Origin: Bacteroidales bacterium
Lineage (GTDB): Bacteria > Bacteroidota > Bacteroidia > Bacteroidales > WCHB1-69
Assembly: GCA_017506175.1 (NCBI GenBank)
Contig: JAFVNW010000035.1
Span: 1 to 52,400 of the forward strand
DNA: 52,400 bases
Direction: 5' to 3'
Shown here: positions 44,591-52,263 of the stretch, in pieces
Layout of the letters: each line of letters starts with the position of its first letter
Numbering within the stretch: the first letter of the stretch is position 1
The notes under the pieces: model-generated
Told to the model about the DNA's origin: nothing
Seen by the model: only the letters and a program-made list of their open reading frames with translations
Database searches by the model: none
Program-made: the position numbers and the translations under genes

Positions 44591-46708
44591 ATGAACACCA
44601 TCATTCTTTTTTGGAATCCAGGAATCTCGAGCTATACCATAAAAAGGCTACGGGAAGATTTGACACACTATGCTCACGTCGGCAACTGGAGCGTGTGGGA
44701 GCACGAAAAGGCACACAAGGGCGACCGTTTCTTTATGGTGCGCTGCGGTGAGGGCAAAACGGGCATCTGCATGAGCGGCCGCTTCCGTTCGGAGCCATAC
44801 AAAGGTGAGGACTGGACGGGGAAAGGACGGGAAGTGTATTACATGGATTTGATGGCCGATGTAGTAATTGACCCCGACGTTTGCCCTATTCTTTCCACGG
44901 TAGAATTACAGTCGTTAATTCCCGATTTCAAGTGGGATGGCGGTCATTCGGGACGACTATTGCCCGCAGAGGAGGCCGAAAAACTCGAAGATAAGTGGGA
45001 AGAATTTCTTGCCGAACATGAGGAGATTTTCATCCATCATACACTTAAGAGAGATGATATTGATGATTATTTCGGAGAGGAAGAAGACAAAGAAGAGAAA
45101 GACGCTATCCGTGAAGAGCCTGCCACGATTACACTCGACCCTGAATCAACCTACATCATTACCGACGACAGTGAAAATGTGGAAGTTGCGGGAAATGATC
45201 TGGAACAGCTGAAAAAAGAACTGGAAAAGAAATTGCAAGCGGCAGGTCGGGAAAAACCAACATCATATATATTTGCAGATATTGAAGAGGAAGACCAGCG
45301 GCTTTTCGCCAAAATAGTATTGTTGACTCGTGAAGCATACAAAGACATGCCAAACAGAAATGGCCAATCATATTGGGCTCATCTTGCGGAACGCACGGAG
45401 GAATACTATAGTGGCTCAATGAAGATGGTCGTACTTTTGTCTGGGATTTTGAAACATCCAGATTATACACCCAAACGGCTGATACAAGCAGGTGTGCCAA
45501 AGATGATTGTGGATGCTGTTGATGCTATGACCCAACGTGAAGGTGAAAATCTGGACAGTTATATTGCTCGAGTGCTTGACACACCTATGATCTGGAACAT
45601 CCTTGACAATGAATTGTATGATGAACTTTCCAGTATTTTTGACTTACCCGTTCTTACAGAAGAAGATACAGCAAGGATAAACCAGCAACTAAAAATTCGC
45701 CAAAGCATCAAGAAAGCAAAAGACGAATCATCTATCAGTGTATTCCGTGGAAAGCCAAAAGATTTTAAGCGATGGATGGAACTCAACCATACTAAAATCA
45801 TAGCTATTGAAGGACAATATAAGATTAAAGAATTGTCCACTTTTGCAAAAGTGCTTGAAGAACTCAGATACTATCGCATTGACATCAGCGGACTAAATAT
45901 CGTTGATGGTGGGCATGGGAGCTATGAGGAGGATGTCCTCTATCGTTTATCGGAAGATGAGGAGGAATTTTATGCACTGGATAAGATGATTCTTAACAGA
46001 AAATATTCCACTGTTTTTGTAAAAAAATGGGCGCAAGTTGTCACTGATGACGGCAAAGTGCTGGTGCATGTCCCCACTGATTATGCTCCGCAATTTGAAC
46101 CAGGTATAGAAATAATTGGCGTTGCAGCTGTTGCCAACAACAAAGAAATACAGACACTCATCTATCCAAATGGCATTACGACAATTGACGATTATGCCTT
46201 TGCAAATTGCCACAACCTTGTAAGCGTCCGGCTTCCCGATACTGTGACTCAGATTGGAAAAAGATGTTTTTATGGTTGTTGCATTGACGACTTGGTGCTC
46301 TCTAAATCTCTTACAGAAATCCCCAATGGTACCTTTGCATATAATTGTATTGAGCATGTGGACATTCCACCAAGTGTGAGACGAATTGGGGCAGAAGCAT
46401 TCTTTTGCAATTGCCTAACTGGTGATATAATCGTACCTGAAGGTGTTGAAACAATAGAATTCTCAGCTCTACATGGCAGATTTGACCATGTCTCCCTCCC
46501 CTCCACATTAAAAGAGATCGCCTACGACTTCTATTTCGAGGAGATGATTGACGACCCGGAAGAAGACAAGCCTTATGTAGGAATTCACCCCGACAACCCC
46601 GGTCTATTTTTCCCAAGATGGCATCCTGTACAGCCGTGCGACTGGGAAGGAGGTGCTGGGCAGGGCGGGAAGGTCGGAATAAAATTAAAAATGAAGCAGA
46701 TGCGATAA
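44591..46708 (+). CDS. Multidomain protein: PUA/EVE-like N-domain, degenerate RelA/SpoT-type HD domain, BspA-type LRRs
   Basis: A 705-residue protein without a signal peptide. Residues 1-140 form a compact domain (WNPG, NWSVWEHEKAHKGDRF, EGKTGICMSGRF, PYKGEDW, PDFKWDGGHSGRLL) that recurs in the protein at 48472; its WxxxE..xxGD and strand pattern recall PUA/EVE-like readers. An acidic linker follows (155-215). Residues 233-350 resemble the HD hydrolase domain of (p)ppGpp enzymes (MKMVVLLSGILKHPDYTPKRLIQAGVP, VDAMTQREGENLDSYIARV), but the HD pair is replaced by SG and the later metal Asp is not evident. Residues 505-645 are LRR_5/BspA-type repeats (LPDTVTQIGKRCFYGC). The tail after 670 looks unrelated. 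Function unknown. Confidence 0.8.
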   Translation: MNTIILFWNPGISSYTIKRLREDLTHYAHVGNWSVWEHEKAHKGDRFFMVRCGEGKTGICMSGRFRSEPYKGEDWTGKGREVYYMDLMADVVIDPDVCPILSTVELQSLIPDFKWDGGHSGRLLPAEEAEKLEDKWEEFLAEHEEIFIHHTLKRDDIDDYFGEEEDKEEKDAIREEPATITLDPESTYIITDDSENVEVAGNDLEQLKKELEKKLQAAGREKPTSYIFADIEEEDQRLFAKIVLLTREAYKDMPNRNGQSYWAHLAERTEEYYSGSMKMVVLLSGILKHPDYTPKRLIQAGVPKMIVDAVDAMTQREGENLDSYIARVLDTPMIWNILDNELYDELSSIFDLPVLTEEDTARINQQLKIRQSIKKAKDESSISVFRGKPKDFKRWMELNHTKIIAIEGQYKIKELSTFAKVLEELRYYRIDISGLNIVDGGHGSYEEDVLYRLSEDEEEFYALDKMILNRKYSTVFVKKWAQVVTDDGKVLVHVPTDYAPQFEPGIEIIGVAAVANNKEIQTLIYPNGITTIDDYAFANCHNLVSVRLPDTVTQIGKRCFYGCCIDDLVLSKSLTEIPNGTFAYNCIEHVDIPPSVRRIGAEAFFCNCLTGDIIVPEGVETIEFSALHGRFDHVSLPSTLKEIAYDFYFEEMIDDPEEDKPYVGIHPDNPGLFFPRWHPVQPCDWEGGAGQGGKVGIKLKMKQMR

Positions 46709-46714
46709 TATTTG

Positions 46715-46722
46715 TACTTTTG
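46715..46722 (+). promoter_or_regulatory. -7 box of the AAA+ ATPase gene
   Basis: TACTTTTG followed by C fits TAnnTTTG and lies 27 bases before the ATG at 46750. The shared promoter block is absent here. Confidence 0.6.
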
Positions 46723-46749
46723 CAATTTCAAAATCAATTGGTCTTTTAG

Positions 46750-48390
46750 ATGGAAAAGATAGGATGTGTCCTTGTTTCTATTATTTTGGTGTTTGTCTTG
46801 TTAAGCACTGAACATCCGTTGCTTTATGGCATCCTCATTGTTTTGGCTGCAATCATATTAGGTTGGTTTACAAACGAATCTGAGAGATCTAAAACTTCAT
46901 CACCCAAATCAAGAGGTTTAACAGGAAGGGCCGCTTATTCCGAGTCTGGACAAAACAAGGAAATTGACCGCGATTACTTCGACAAAATCAGCAAAGTGGT
47001 GGATGACCTGATGACTGTGTATGATTCCGCCATCTCCTCGCAGGAGTTCAAAGATGCTGCGTCTGAAGGAATTGTGTTGCACGATGGCGATGAAACGATT
47101 AAAGACCCTACCAACAAAATTCAGTATCTTTTTTGGGTAGACATGGCACATTGCGGCAGAGGGCTTCAACTCCCGTATGACCGTCTCGACAAGACCAGTT
47201 ATGCGCTCTTTTATTTCATGGAGCGAACAATGGGAGGGAAAAGACTCTCCTACGACAACTATCGGGATTTGTATCGTTCCTCCAACCATGTCATGGCGGA
47301 AACAGCCCTCAAAGAGTGCTATTTTGCATATCATGACGCCGAAGACTCTAATTTTTTCATGGTGGCGCATATCTTGGACAAAATCGACGAACTTCAAAAG
47401 CAGAAATATCTAGTGCTGCTGTACCGTTTCGCCTCCATCATGGCAAAAGCTGACAATACAGTCACAGAAGACGAGGCGAAGTTCCTGAACTCCATCATGC
47501 AACTGCAAAGCGATGGGAGCAACATTTCGGTGGCGGGTGACCAAGCCATGCCTGAAACAGAATACTATAAAGCTCCTTTGGGTGGGGATTTCAAGTCGCG
47601 GAAAGCCTTGGACGACTTGATCGGCCTGGACAGTGTGAAGCAGGATGTGACAGCACTCACCAACTATATTCGCATTCAGAATGCCCGCAGCCAAAAGGGC
47701 TTGAAAGCCTCCCCCATCACCTACCACTGCGTATTCACCGGCAACCCCGGAACCGGGAAAACCACCGTGGCCCGGATTCTCGCCAACATCTACAAAGAAC
47801 TTGGCGTGGTTTCAAAAGGTCATTTGGTGGAAACAGATCGCTCTGGACTTGTCGGAGAATATGTCGGGCAGACGGCGGTCAAAACGAACAAGGTCATCGA
47901 CCACGCTTTGGGCGGTGTCCTCTTCATCGACGAAGCCTACTCCCTGCTTGGTGACGAAAAGGATTACGGCAGGGAGGCCATCGCAACCTTGCTGAAGCGC
48001 ATGGAGGATGACCGCAAACGATTGGTGGTAATCTTGGCCGGCTACACGAATGAAATGAAGGCGTTCATCAACTCCAACCCCGGATTGCAGTCTCGGTTCA
48101 GCCGCTACATCGAGTTTCCGGACTACAATGCCGATGAACTTTACCAGATATTTCTTAAGCGACTCAAGGAGTTCGAATACACCATCACGCCAGAGACAGC
48201 GGTGGCGTTGAAAGCATATTTCAGTGAGGCTGTGGCGCATAAGGATGCTAACTTCGGCAACGCCCGCTTCGTTCGCAACGTCTTCGAGCTCACCCTGCAG
48301 CATCAGGCCAACCGCCTCTCATCGGAGGTGAACCTCACATCGGAAAAGCTGGCGGAAATCACCAAAGAGGATCTGCCGATAGAGGGATAA
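46750..48390 (+). CDS. Membrane-anchored CbbX/SpoVK-type AAA+ ATPase with TerB-like region
   Basis: A 546-residue protein. Two hydrophobic helices at residues 4-19 and 23-40 anchor it in the membrane. A helical region at about 85-260 includes a TerB-like stretch (LVLLYRFASIMAKADNTVTEDEAKFLNSIM). The C-terminal AAA+ module (about 285-545) has Walker A GNPGTGKT (331-338), pore loop GEYVGQT (369-375), Walker B VLFIDEA (390-396) and arginine finger R449 (LQSRFSR). It belongs to the CbbX/SpoVK/EccA branch of remodelling ATPases. It lies between two proteins sharing a PUA/EVE-like domain; one of them may be its client. All catalytic residues are intact. Confidence 0.88.
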   Translation: MEKIGCVLVSIILVFVLLSTEHPLLYGILIVLAAIILGWFTNESERSKTSSPKSRGLTGRAAYSESGQNKEIDRDYFDKISKVVDDLMTVYDSAISSQEFKDAASEGIVLHDGDETIKDPTNKIQYLFWVDMAHCGRGLQLPYDRLDKTSYALFYFMERTMGGKRLSYDNYRDLYRSSNHVMAETALKECYFAYHDAEDSNFFMVAHILDKIDELQKQKYLVLLYRFASIMAKADNTVTEDEAKFLNSIMQLQSDGSNISVAGDQAMPETEYYKAPLGGDFKSRKALDDLIGLDSVKQDVTALTNYIRIQNARSQKGLKASPITYHCVFTGNPGTGKTTVARILANIYKELGVVSKGHLVETDRSGLVGEYVGQTAVKTNKVIDHALGGVLFIDEAYSLLGDEKDYGREAIATLLKRMEDDRKRLVVILAGYTNEMKAFINSNPGLQSRFSRYIEFPDYNADELYQIFLKRLKEFEYTITPETAVALKAYFSEAVAHKDANFGNARFVRNVFELTLQHQANRLSSEVNLTSEKLAEITKEDLPIEG

Positions 48391-48410
48391 TCTCGGAAAA
48401 ACCCTTCACT

Positions 48411-48447
48411 CTGGCCCGCTTTTTGGCGCAGTCGGGTGGTAATTTTG
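48411..48447 (+). promoter_or_regulatory. Shared promoter block, copy 2
   Basis: The block at 48411-48432 is identical over 22 bases to copies 1 and 3, and identical to copy 3 through the -7 box TAATTTTG (48440-48447). The ATG of the 649-residue protein is 25 bases further. Confidence 0.7.
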
Positions 48448-48471
48448 CCACGTAATTTAAAATAGTATGTT

Positions 48472-50421
48472 ATGAAAGAGAAGAACACCATTGCAATGAA
48501 TAATCAAAATGAAGTGCCCGATGAAGGCAACAGCATGATCCTTGAAGTTCCTCAAATGTTATTCGATGATTTGCGAAACGGCATCTTGAAACACATTGAC
48601 ATTCCTATTCATCTGAACTCGTATTCCACTATCTTGGAGAATATTGACGGGAATCTCATACTGAACTGCGATGAAGTGCCAGAAAGTTTTTTCGCTTGCT
48701 ATTTTTGGAACAATGGTGTTTTTCCGTATTGGGTGAAAGATAGTTTGAGATACATCATATTCCAAAATGAAGGCAGGTCGCTAACTATGAAAATAACAGG
48801 TCATTCAGAAAGCGCGGCTGAGCGTTGTGATTTTCTTGAAGACGACACCCTGAAAACGAATCCCAAAGGCAATGCCTGTGTTTGGAACATTAGATTTGAC
48901 GTGGAACTTTTAGACTCGCAAGTAATCGGGAATACAGACGAAAACATTCCATCAGTAAGCATGACACCCCAAAACGAAAAAGCGGATAAAAGAACAAAAA
49001 AGTCAAGGAAAGAAGATAGGAGATTTGACCCTGACCAAGGACACGGCTCCCATTGGGAATGTGTGGTCGAAGACATTGAAAATGTAACAGATGACCTTTT
49101 TAAAGTGATTGCTTCTTCCCAAAACTACATTGGGGACGCGAGCATTAAAGCTAATGATGATAATGGAGAGTATGATGCCAAAATATTGTCCATGTCTCTG
49201 GACGAATCCAAAGACTTTACAATCAGAACATTATTGGAGGCAGAAGAAAACGGGAACATTTTTAGGAGTGCCTTCCCCTATGTTATGAATGAGACAGGTG
49301 TACCCATGACACTGACGAAAATCTATGAGTTCTCCAACGGAATTGAGGCTGTGCTTTGCTGCGATTATAAAGATGAAATGGAATTCAGGTTCTTTGATGC
49401 GGACTACCCTTTGCACAAGGCAGAATACAAAATCGGAGAAACATACAACTTCGCCTTGTCTGCCATCGCATACAATGCAGAGAAGGTGCCTGACAGTGAA
49501 ATGTCATTTGAAATTGACCCTGAAACCGTTGAAAAGATGCATAGGTCAGATCCTTCTGTTGTTCGGCGTGACAGCAATGGCAAAGCTTTGCCCATGAAGA
49601 TGAGCATGGAAATGTTTGTGACATGTCTCCAACACGATGACCGCTACCCCGATGATGCGGAATTTTGGTCGCCGGTCAAATCCAAAGTGAGGAAGACGAA
49701 GCTACTCGGACGTGATTTTTACCGCATGGAGATATCCGTTCATCACAACGAAGAAGACGAGAATCTGATAATTCCGCTTGTTGCAAAAACCTCATTCTTT
49801 GATGAGAAACCATCCAAGGGGGATGCTGTTCGTGGCTACCTTTGGTTACAGGGTAGAAGGATTGTGAAAACAAGCAGCCAGTTTGAAAAAGATCCTCACA
49901 ATTATCCTGGCAACGGGTATAATGATAAGCAGCAGACCTTTATTCTGATGTGGAATCCAGCCTTTTCAAATTCCATGGAAAACCATATAGAAAGCATCGG
50001 CCATATTAATGACTATAGCTTCAATTGGAGCGTTTACGAGTGGGAAAAGGCCAAAATGGGAGACCGCTTTTATATGATACGTGTGGGTGAAGGGAACACG
50101 GGAGTCGTGATGAGCGGCATATTCACTTCGCAGCCATACGCCGATGAAGACTGGGATCCAAACAGAAACAGACGGAAAATCCACTATATGGATATGAAGC
50201 CCAACTTCATCGTAAATCCTGAAGAGCAAACCATCATCACCACAGAACAACTACAGGAAGTTATTCCTGACTTTGAGTGGCGCAGGGGACATTCCGGCCA
50301 ATTGTTGAATCCGGAACAAGCAAAGAAATTGGAAAACTTGTTCTCCAAGTATGTTCAGAAGATGTTGAATGTTGATGACAAAACGAATGTTGCAATCACT
50401 CACATTTCAAGCCACATTTAA
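48472..50421 (+). CDS. Multidomain protein with C-terminal PUA/EVE-like domain shared with the 705-residue protein
   Basis: A 649-residue, probably cytoplasmic protein. Residues 25-150 are a first mixed alpha/beta domain (ESFFACYFWNNGVFPYWVKDSLRYIIF). Residues 165-190 are a charged linker. Residues 190-340 and 345-465 look like beta-rich, possibly OB-like, domains (GEAVLCCDY-type strands; KGDAVRGYLWLQGRRI at the end of the second). Residues 488-631 repeat the N-domain of the protein at 44591: NWSVYEWEKAKMGDRFYMIRVGEGNTGVVMSGIF, PYADEDW, PDFEWRRGHSGQLLNPEQAKKLE. I recognise no enzyme motif. The start follows the shared promoter directly. Function unknown; a partner of the AAA+ ATPase is possible. 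Confidence 0.75.
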   Translation: MKEKNTIAMNNQNEVPDEGNSMILEVPQMLFDDLRNGILKHIDIPIHLNSYSTILENIDGNLILNCDEVPESFFACYFWNNGVFPYWVKDSLRYIIFQNEGRSLTMKITGHSESAAERCDFLEDDTLKTNPKGNACVWNIRFDVELLDSQVIGNTDENIPSVSMTPQNEKADKRTKKSRKEDRRFDPDQGHGSHWECVVEDIENVTDDLFKVIASSQNYIGDASIKANDDNGEYDAKILSMSLDESKDFTIRTLLEAEENGNIFRSAFPYVMNETGVPMTLTKIYEFSNGIEAVLCCDYKDEMEFRFFDADYPLHKAEYKIGETYNFALSAIAYNAEKVPDSEMSFEIDPETVEKMHRSDPSVVRRDSNGKALPMKMSMEMFVTCLQHDDRYPDDAEFWSPVKSKVRKTKLLGRDFYRMEISVHHNEEDENLIIPLVAKTSFFDEKPSKGDAVRGYLWLQGRRIVKTSSQFEKDPHNYPGNGYNDKQQTFILMWNPAFSNSMENHIESIGHINDYSFNWSVYEWEKAKMGDRFYMIRVGEGNTGVVMSGIFTSQPYADEDWDPNRNRRKIHYMDMKPNFIVNPEEQTIITTEQLQEVIPDFEWRRGHSGQLLNPEQAKKLENLFSKYVQKMLNVDDKTNVAITHISSHI

Positions 50422-50560
50422 GATGTAAAAAGCCCTGAGCCGCTCCTTAATTTTTGATAAGGACGCATAGCAATCAAACCAACAAATTGATAATCAACAA
50501 TATAACAACTAAAATCCACAACAATTCCTTTCCTCGCACAGCAGATGCGGGCAGCCCCAA

Positions 50561-50613
50561 TTCCCCTTCTTTTTAAGAAGGGGTGGCGTAAGCCGGGGTA
50601 GTAATATAAACAT
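50561..50613 (+). repeat. REP-like double-hairpin repeat, left copy (inverted pair)
   Basis: The unit holds a perfect 9-bp hairpin (CCCCTTCTT / AAGAAGGGG), then a short GGC-GTAA-GCC hairpin, then GGGGTAGTAATAT and AAACAT. The same unit lies inverted at 51055-51110. The two frame the DUF559 gene, each with its GGGGTAGT end pointing to the gene. Confidence 0.8.
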
Positions 50614-50631
50614 TAGAATTCCTTTTGAAAA

Positions 50632-51048
50632 ATGACCATCATCAACGGTATCAGAATCAAAGACCACTACGTCCACAACCTCCCTGAAAACAGAGAGTTA
50701 TTGAACTATTCACGCAAGAATCGCAAAGCGGGCAATATGGCTGAAATTGTTTTCTGGATGCAAGTTCACAAGAAGATGTTCCATGGCCTTGATTTTGACA
50801 GACAAAAAGTTATTGGCAACTATATCGTTGACTTCTTCGTGAAGAGGCTTGGGCTTGTAGTAGAGATTGACGGCGGCTCACATAATGAAAAAACAGACTA
50901 TGATGAGCAGCGGGACAGGTATCTGGAAGGACTCGGACTGAAAGTCTTCCATACAACAGATTTTGATGTGCTCCAACACATGAGCATGGCGCTGGAGGAT
51001 TTAAGGAAATATATTGTTGGGAATTATGAACATGAGGATGTTGGATAA
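50632..51048 (+). CDS. DUF559 nuclease (Vsr/PD-(D/E)XK-like)
   Basis: A 138-residue protein of the DUF559 family, related to Vsr-type very-short-patch repair endonucleases. Visible core: AEIVFWMQVHKK with the N-terminal Glu, then FDRQKVIGNYIVDFFVKRLGLVVEIDGGSH, giving the D...ExD and His residues of a PD-(D/E)XK-type site, and a C-terminal YLEGLGLKVFHTTDFDVL. The gene occupies almost the whole interval between two inverted REP-like repeats (18 bases before its ATG, 6 bases after its stop). No methyltransferase is adjacent, so a restriction-repair pairing is not seen. It may act on the repeats themselves; this is inference. Confidence 0.85.
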   Translation: MTIINGIRIKDHYVHNLPENRELLNYSRKNRKAGNMAEIVFWMQVHKKMFHGLDFDRQKVIGNYIVDFFVKRLGLVVEIDGGSHNEKTDYDEQRDRYLEGLGLKVFHTTDFDVLQHMSMALEDLRKYIVGNYEHEDVG

Positions 51049-51054
51049 GAACGG

Positions 51055-51110
51055 ATGTTTCATATTACTACCCCGCCCTACGGGCACCCCTTCTAAAATA
51101 GAAGGGGAGT
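51055..51110 (-). repeat. REP-like double-hairpin repeat, right copy (inverted pair)
   Basis: On the minus strand it reads CCCCTTCT-ATTTT-AGAAGGGG, then GCCC-GTA-GGGC, then GGGGTAGTAATATGAAACAT. The second hairpin differs from the left copy (GGC/GCC) by paired changes that keep the stem. The similarity stops outside CCCCTTCT on both sides. Confidence 0.8.
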
Positions 51111-51225
51111 TTGTACCGCTCTGGCTCAGTAGTGCCAGAACATGAAAGTATTTGAGCACAAATATTTTACGCCCATTTCCATATTATGAGATGCTTTGCA
51201 TAACTTACTTATAATAAAAATTCCA

Positions 51226-51262
51226 CTGGCCCGCTTTTTGGCGCAGTCGGGTGGTAATTTTG
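51226..51262 (+). promoter_or_regulatory. Shared promoter block, copy 3
   Basis: The block at 51226-51247 matches copies 1 and 2 exactly, and the -7 box TAATTTTG follows at 51255-51262. The ATG of the LRR protein is 48 bases further. The open frame continues upstream through the promoter, so an earlier start is not credible. Confidence 0.7.
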
Positions 51263-51309
51263 CCGCATTGAAAAAAAACAACCATTTCTATTATCAAATA
51301 AAAGAAACT

Positions 51310-52263
51310 ATGGAATTTGAGAAAACAGTAATACTTGACAAAGCCGGTACTCTGTCAAAATATATTTCATATTCCGAAAGAAGAAAGCTTCACTCTCTGA
51401 AAATTGTAGGAGTTTTGAACGATGAAGATATACGTGTGGTTTTAGATGAAATGTGCACCTCCGAAGGAGATTATATAGGCGATTCTCCTGATGATGAATT
51501 TGTGGTGGATGTGGAATCTTCCCCCAATTTGCGGGTGCTTGATTTAAGCGAATGCCACTATGAAGGAGACAACACCTTTCCTACAATGGGGAAATATACA
51601 CTGTTACAGTATTTTGCCTTTCCAAAAGGAATTGAGGATACTGGCGACGACATGGAATCGGGATTTGAATGTTCCTCAATGCTACATACGGTCATACTTC
51701 CTGATGGTGTGAAACAAGTGGGAGGATTTAATGGATGCGAAGAACTAATGGAAATAACGCTGCCAGATTCAGTCGAAGTAATAAAAGATTTTGCATTCTC
51801 ATATTGTCGAAAGCTGACACATTTGTTTATTCCTCACAATGTACGCTATATTGGAGCTGGGGCATTTGCACAAGCAGGGATTCAGAACTTCGAGATGGAT
51901 CCTGCCAATCCCTATTTCACCATCATCGATGGCGTGATTTTCAGCAAGGACAGGGAGACATTGGTCGCTTTCCCCCCAGGTTACCGCCCACATTATGACA
52001 TTCCATACGGCACAAAGACCATAGGCCCGGCTGCCTTTGACGACTGCAATTTGGATACGATAACGATCCCGCCCACTGTGACAAAATTGGGCACCGAGGC
52101 ATTTCAATGTTCCGGTTTGCGCGATATATATATACCAGATACCGTAAAAGAGATTGGAGATCGTTGTTTTCGGGGCAGTTCAGAGATGGAACGGATACGT
52201 TTGCCTAACGGATTAACTTATTTAGATTGTATTTTTTCAAGCTGCAAAAAACTGAAAGAATGA
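51310..52263 (+). CDS. BspA-type leucine-rich-repeat protein, probably C-terminally truncated
   Basis: A 317-residue protein without a signal peptide. Residues 1-60 are a mixed region with a repeat-free start (MEFEKTVILDKAGTLSKY). From about 75 there are LRR_5/BspA-type repeats (VILPDGVKQVGGFNGCEEL, ITLPDSVEVIKDFAFSYC, LFIPHNVRYIGAGAFAQA, ITIPPTVTKLGTEAFQCS, IYIPDTVKEIGDRCFRGS). The last repeat stops after SSCKKLKE, in mid-repeat, exactly where a possible insertion-sequence end begins with TGA. The protein therefore probably was longer. Such repeats mediate protein binding; unlike typical BspA surface proteins it lacks an export signal. The start follows shared promoter copy 3. Confidence 0.8.
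   Translation: MEFEKTVILDKAGTLSKYISYSERRKLHSLKIVGVLNDEDIRVVLDEMCTSEGDYIGDSPDDEFVVDVESSPNLRVLDLSECHYEGDNTFPTMGKYTLLQYFAFPKGIEDTGDDMESGFECSSMLHTVILPDGVKQVGGFNGCEELMEITLPDSVEVIKDFAFSYCRKLTHLFIPHNVRYIGAGAFAQAGIQNFEMDPANPYFTIIDGVIFSKDRETLVAFPPGYRPHYDIPYGTKTIGPAAFDDCNLDTITIPPTVTKLGTEAFQCSGLRDIYIPDTVKEIGDRCFRGSSEMERIRLPNGLTYLDCIFSSCKKLKE

Noticed and set aside
50444..50466. Hairpin after the 649-residue gene as terminator
   Set aside because: The stem is only about 6 bp (TCCTTA/TAAGGA) and no T-tract follows.
50545..51125. Target-site duplication around the REP-flanked DUF559 unit
   Set aside because: The bases outside the two repeats do not match convincingly, so no duplication is claimed.
51120..51142. 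TCTGGC/GCCAGA hairpin as terminator
   Set aside because: The stem is short and is not followed by a T-tract.
51196..51309. Upstream extension of the LRR gene to an ATG at 51196
   Set aside because: It would translate across shared promoter copy 3; the frame is open by chance.
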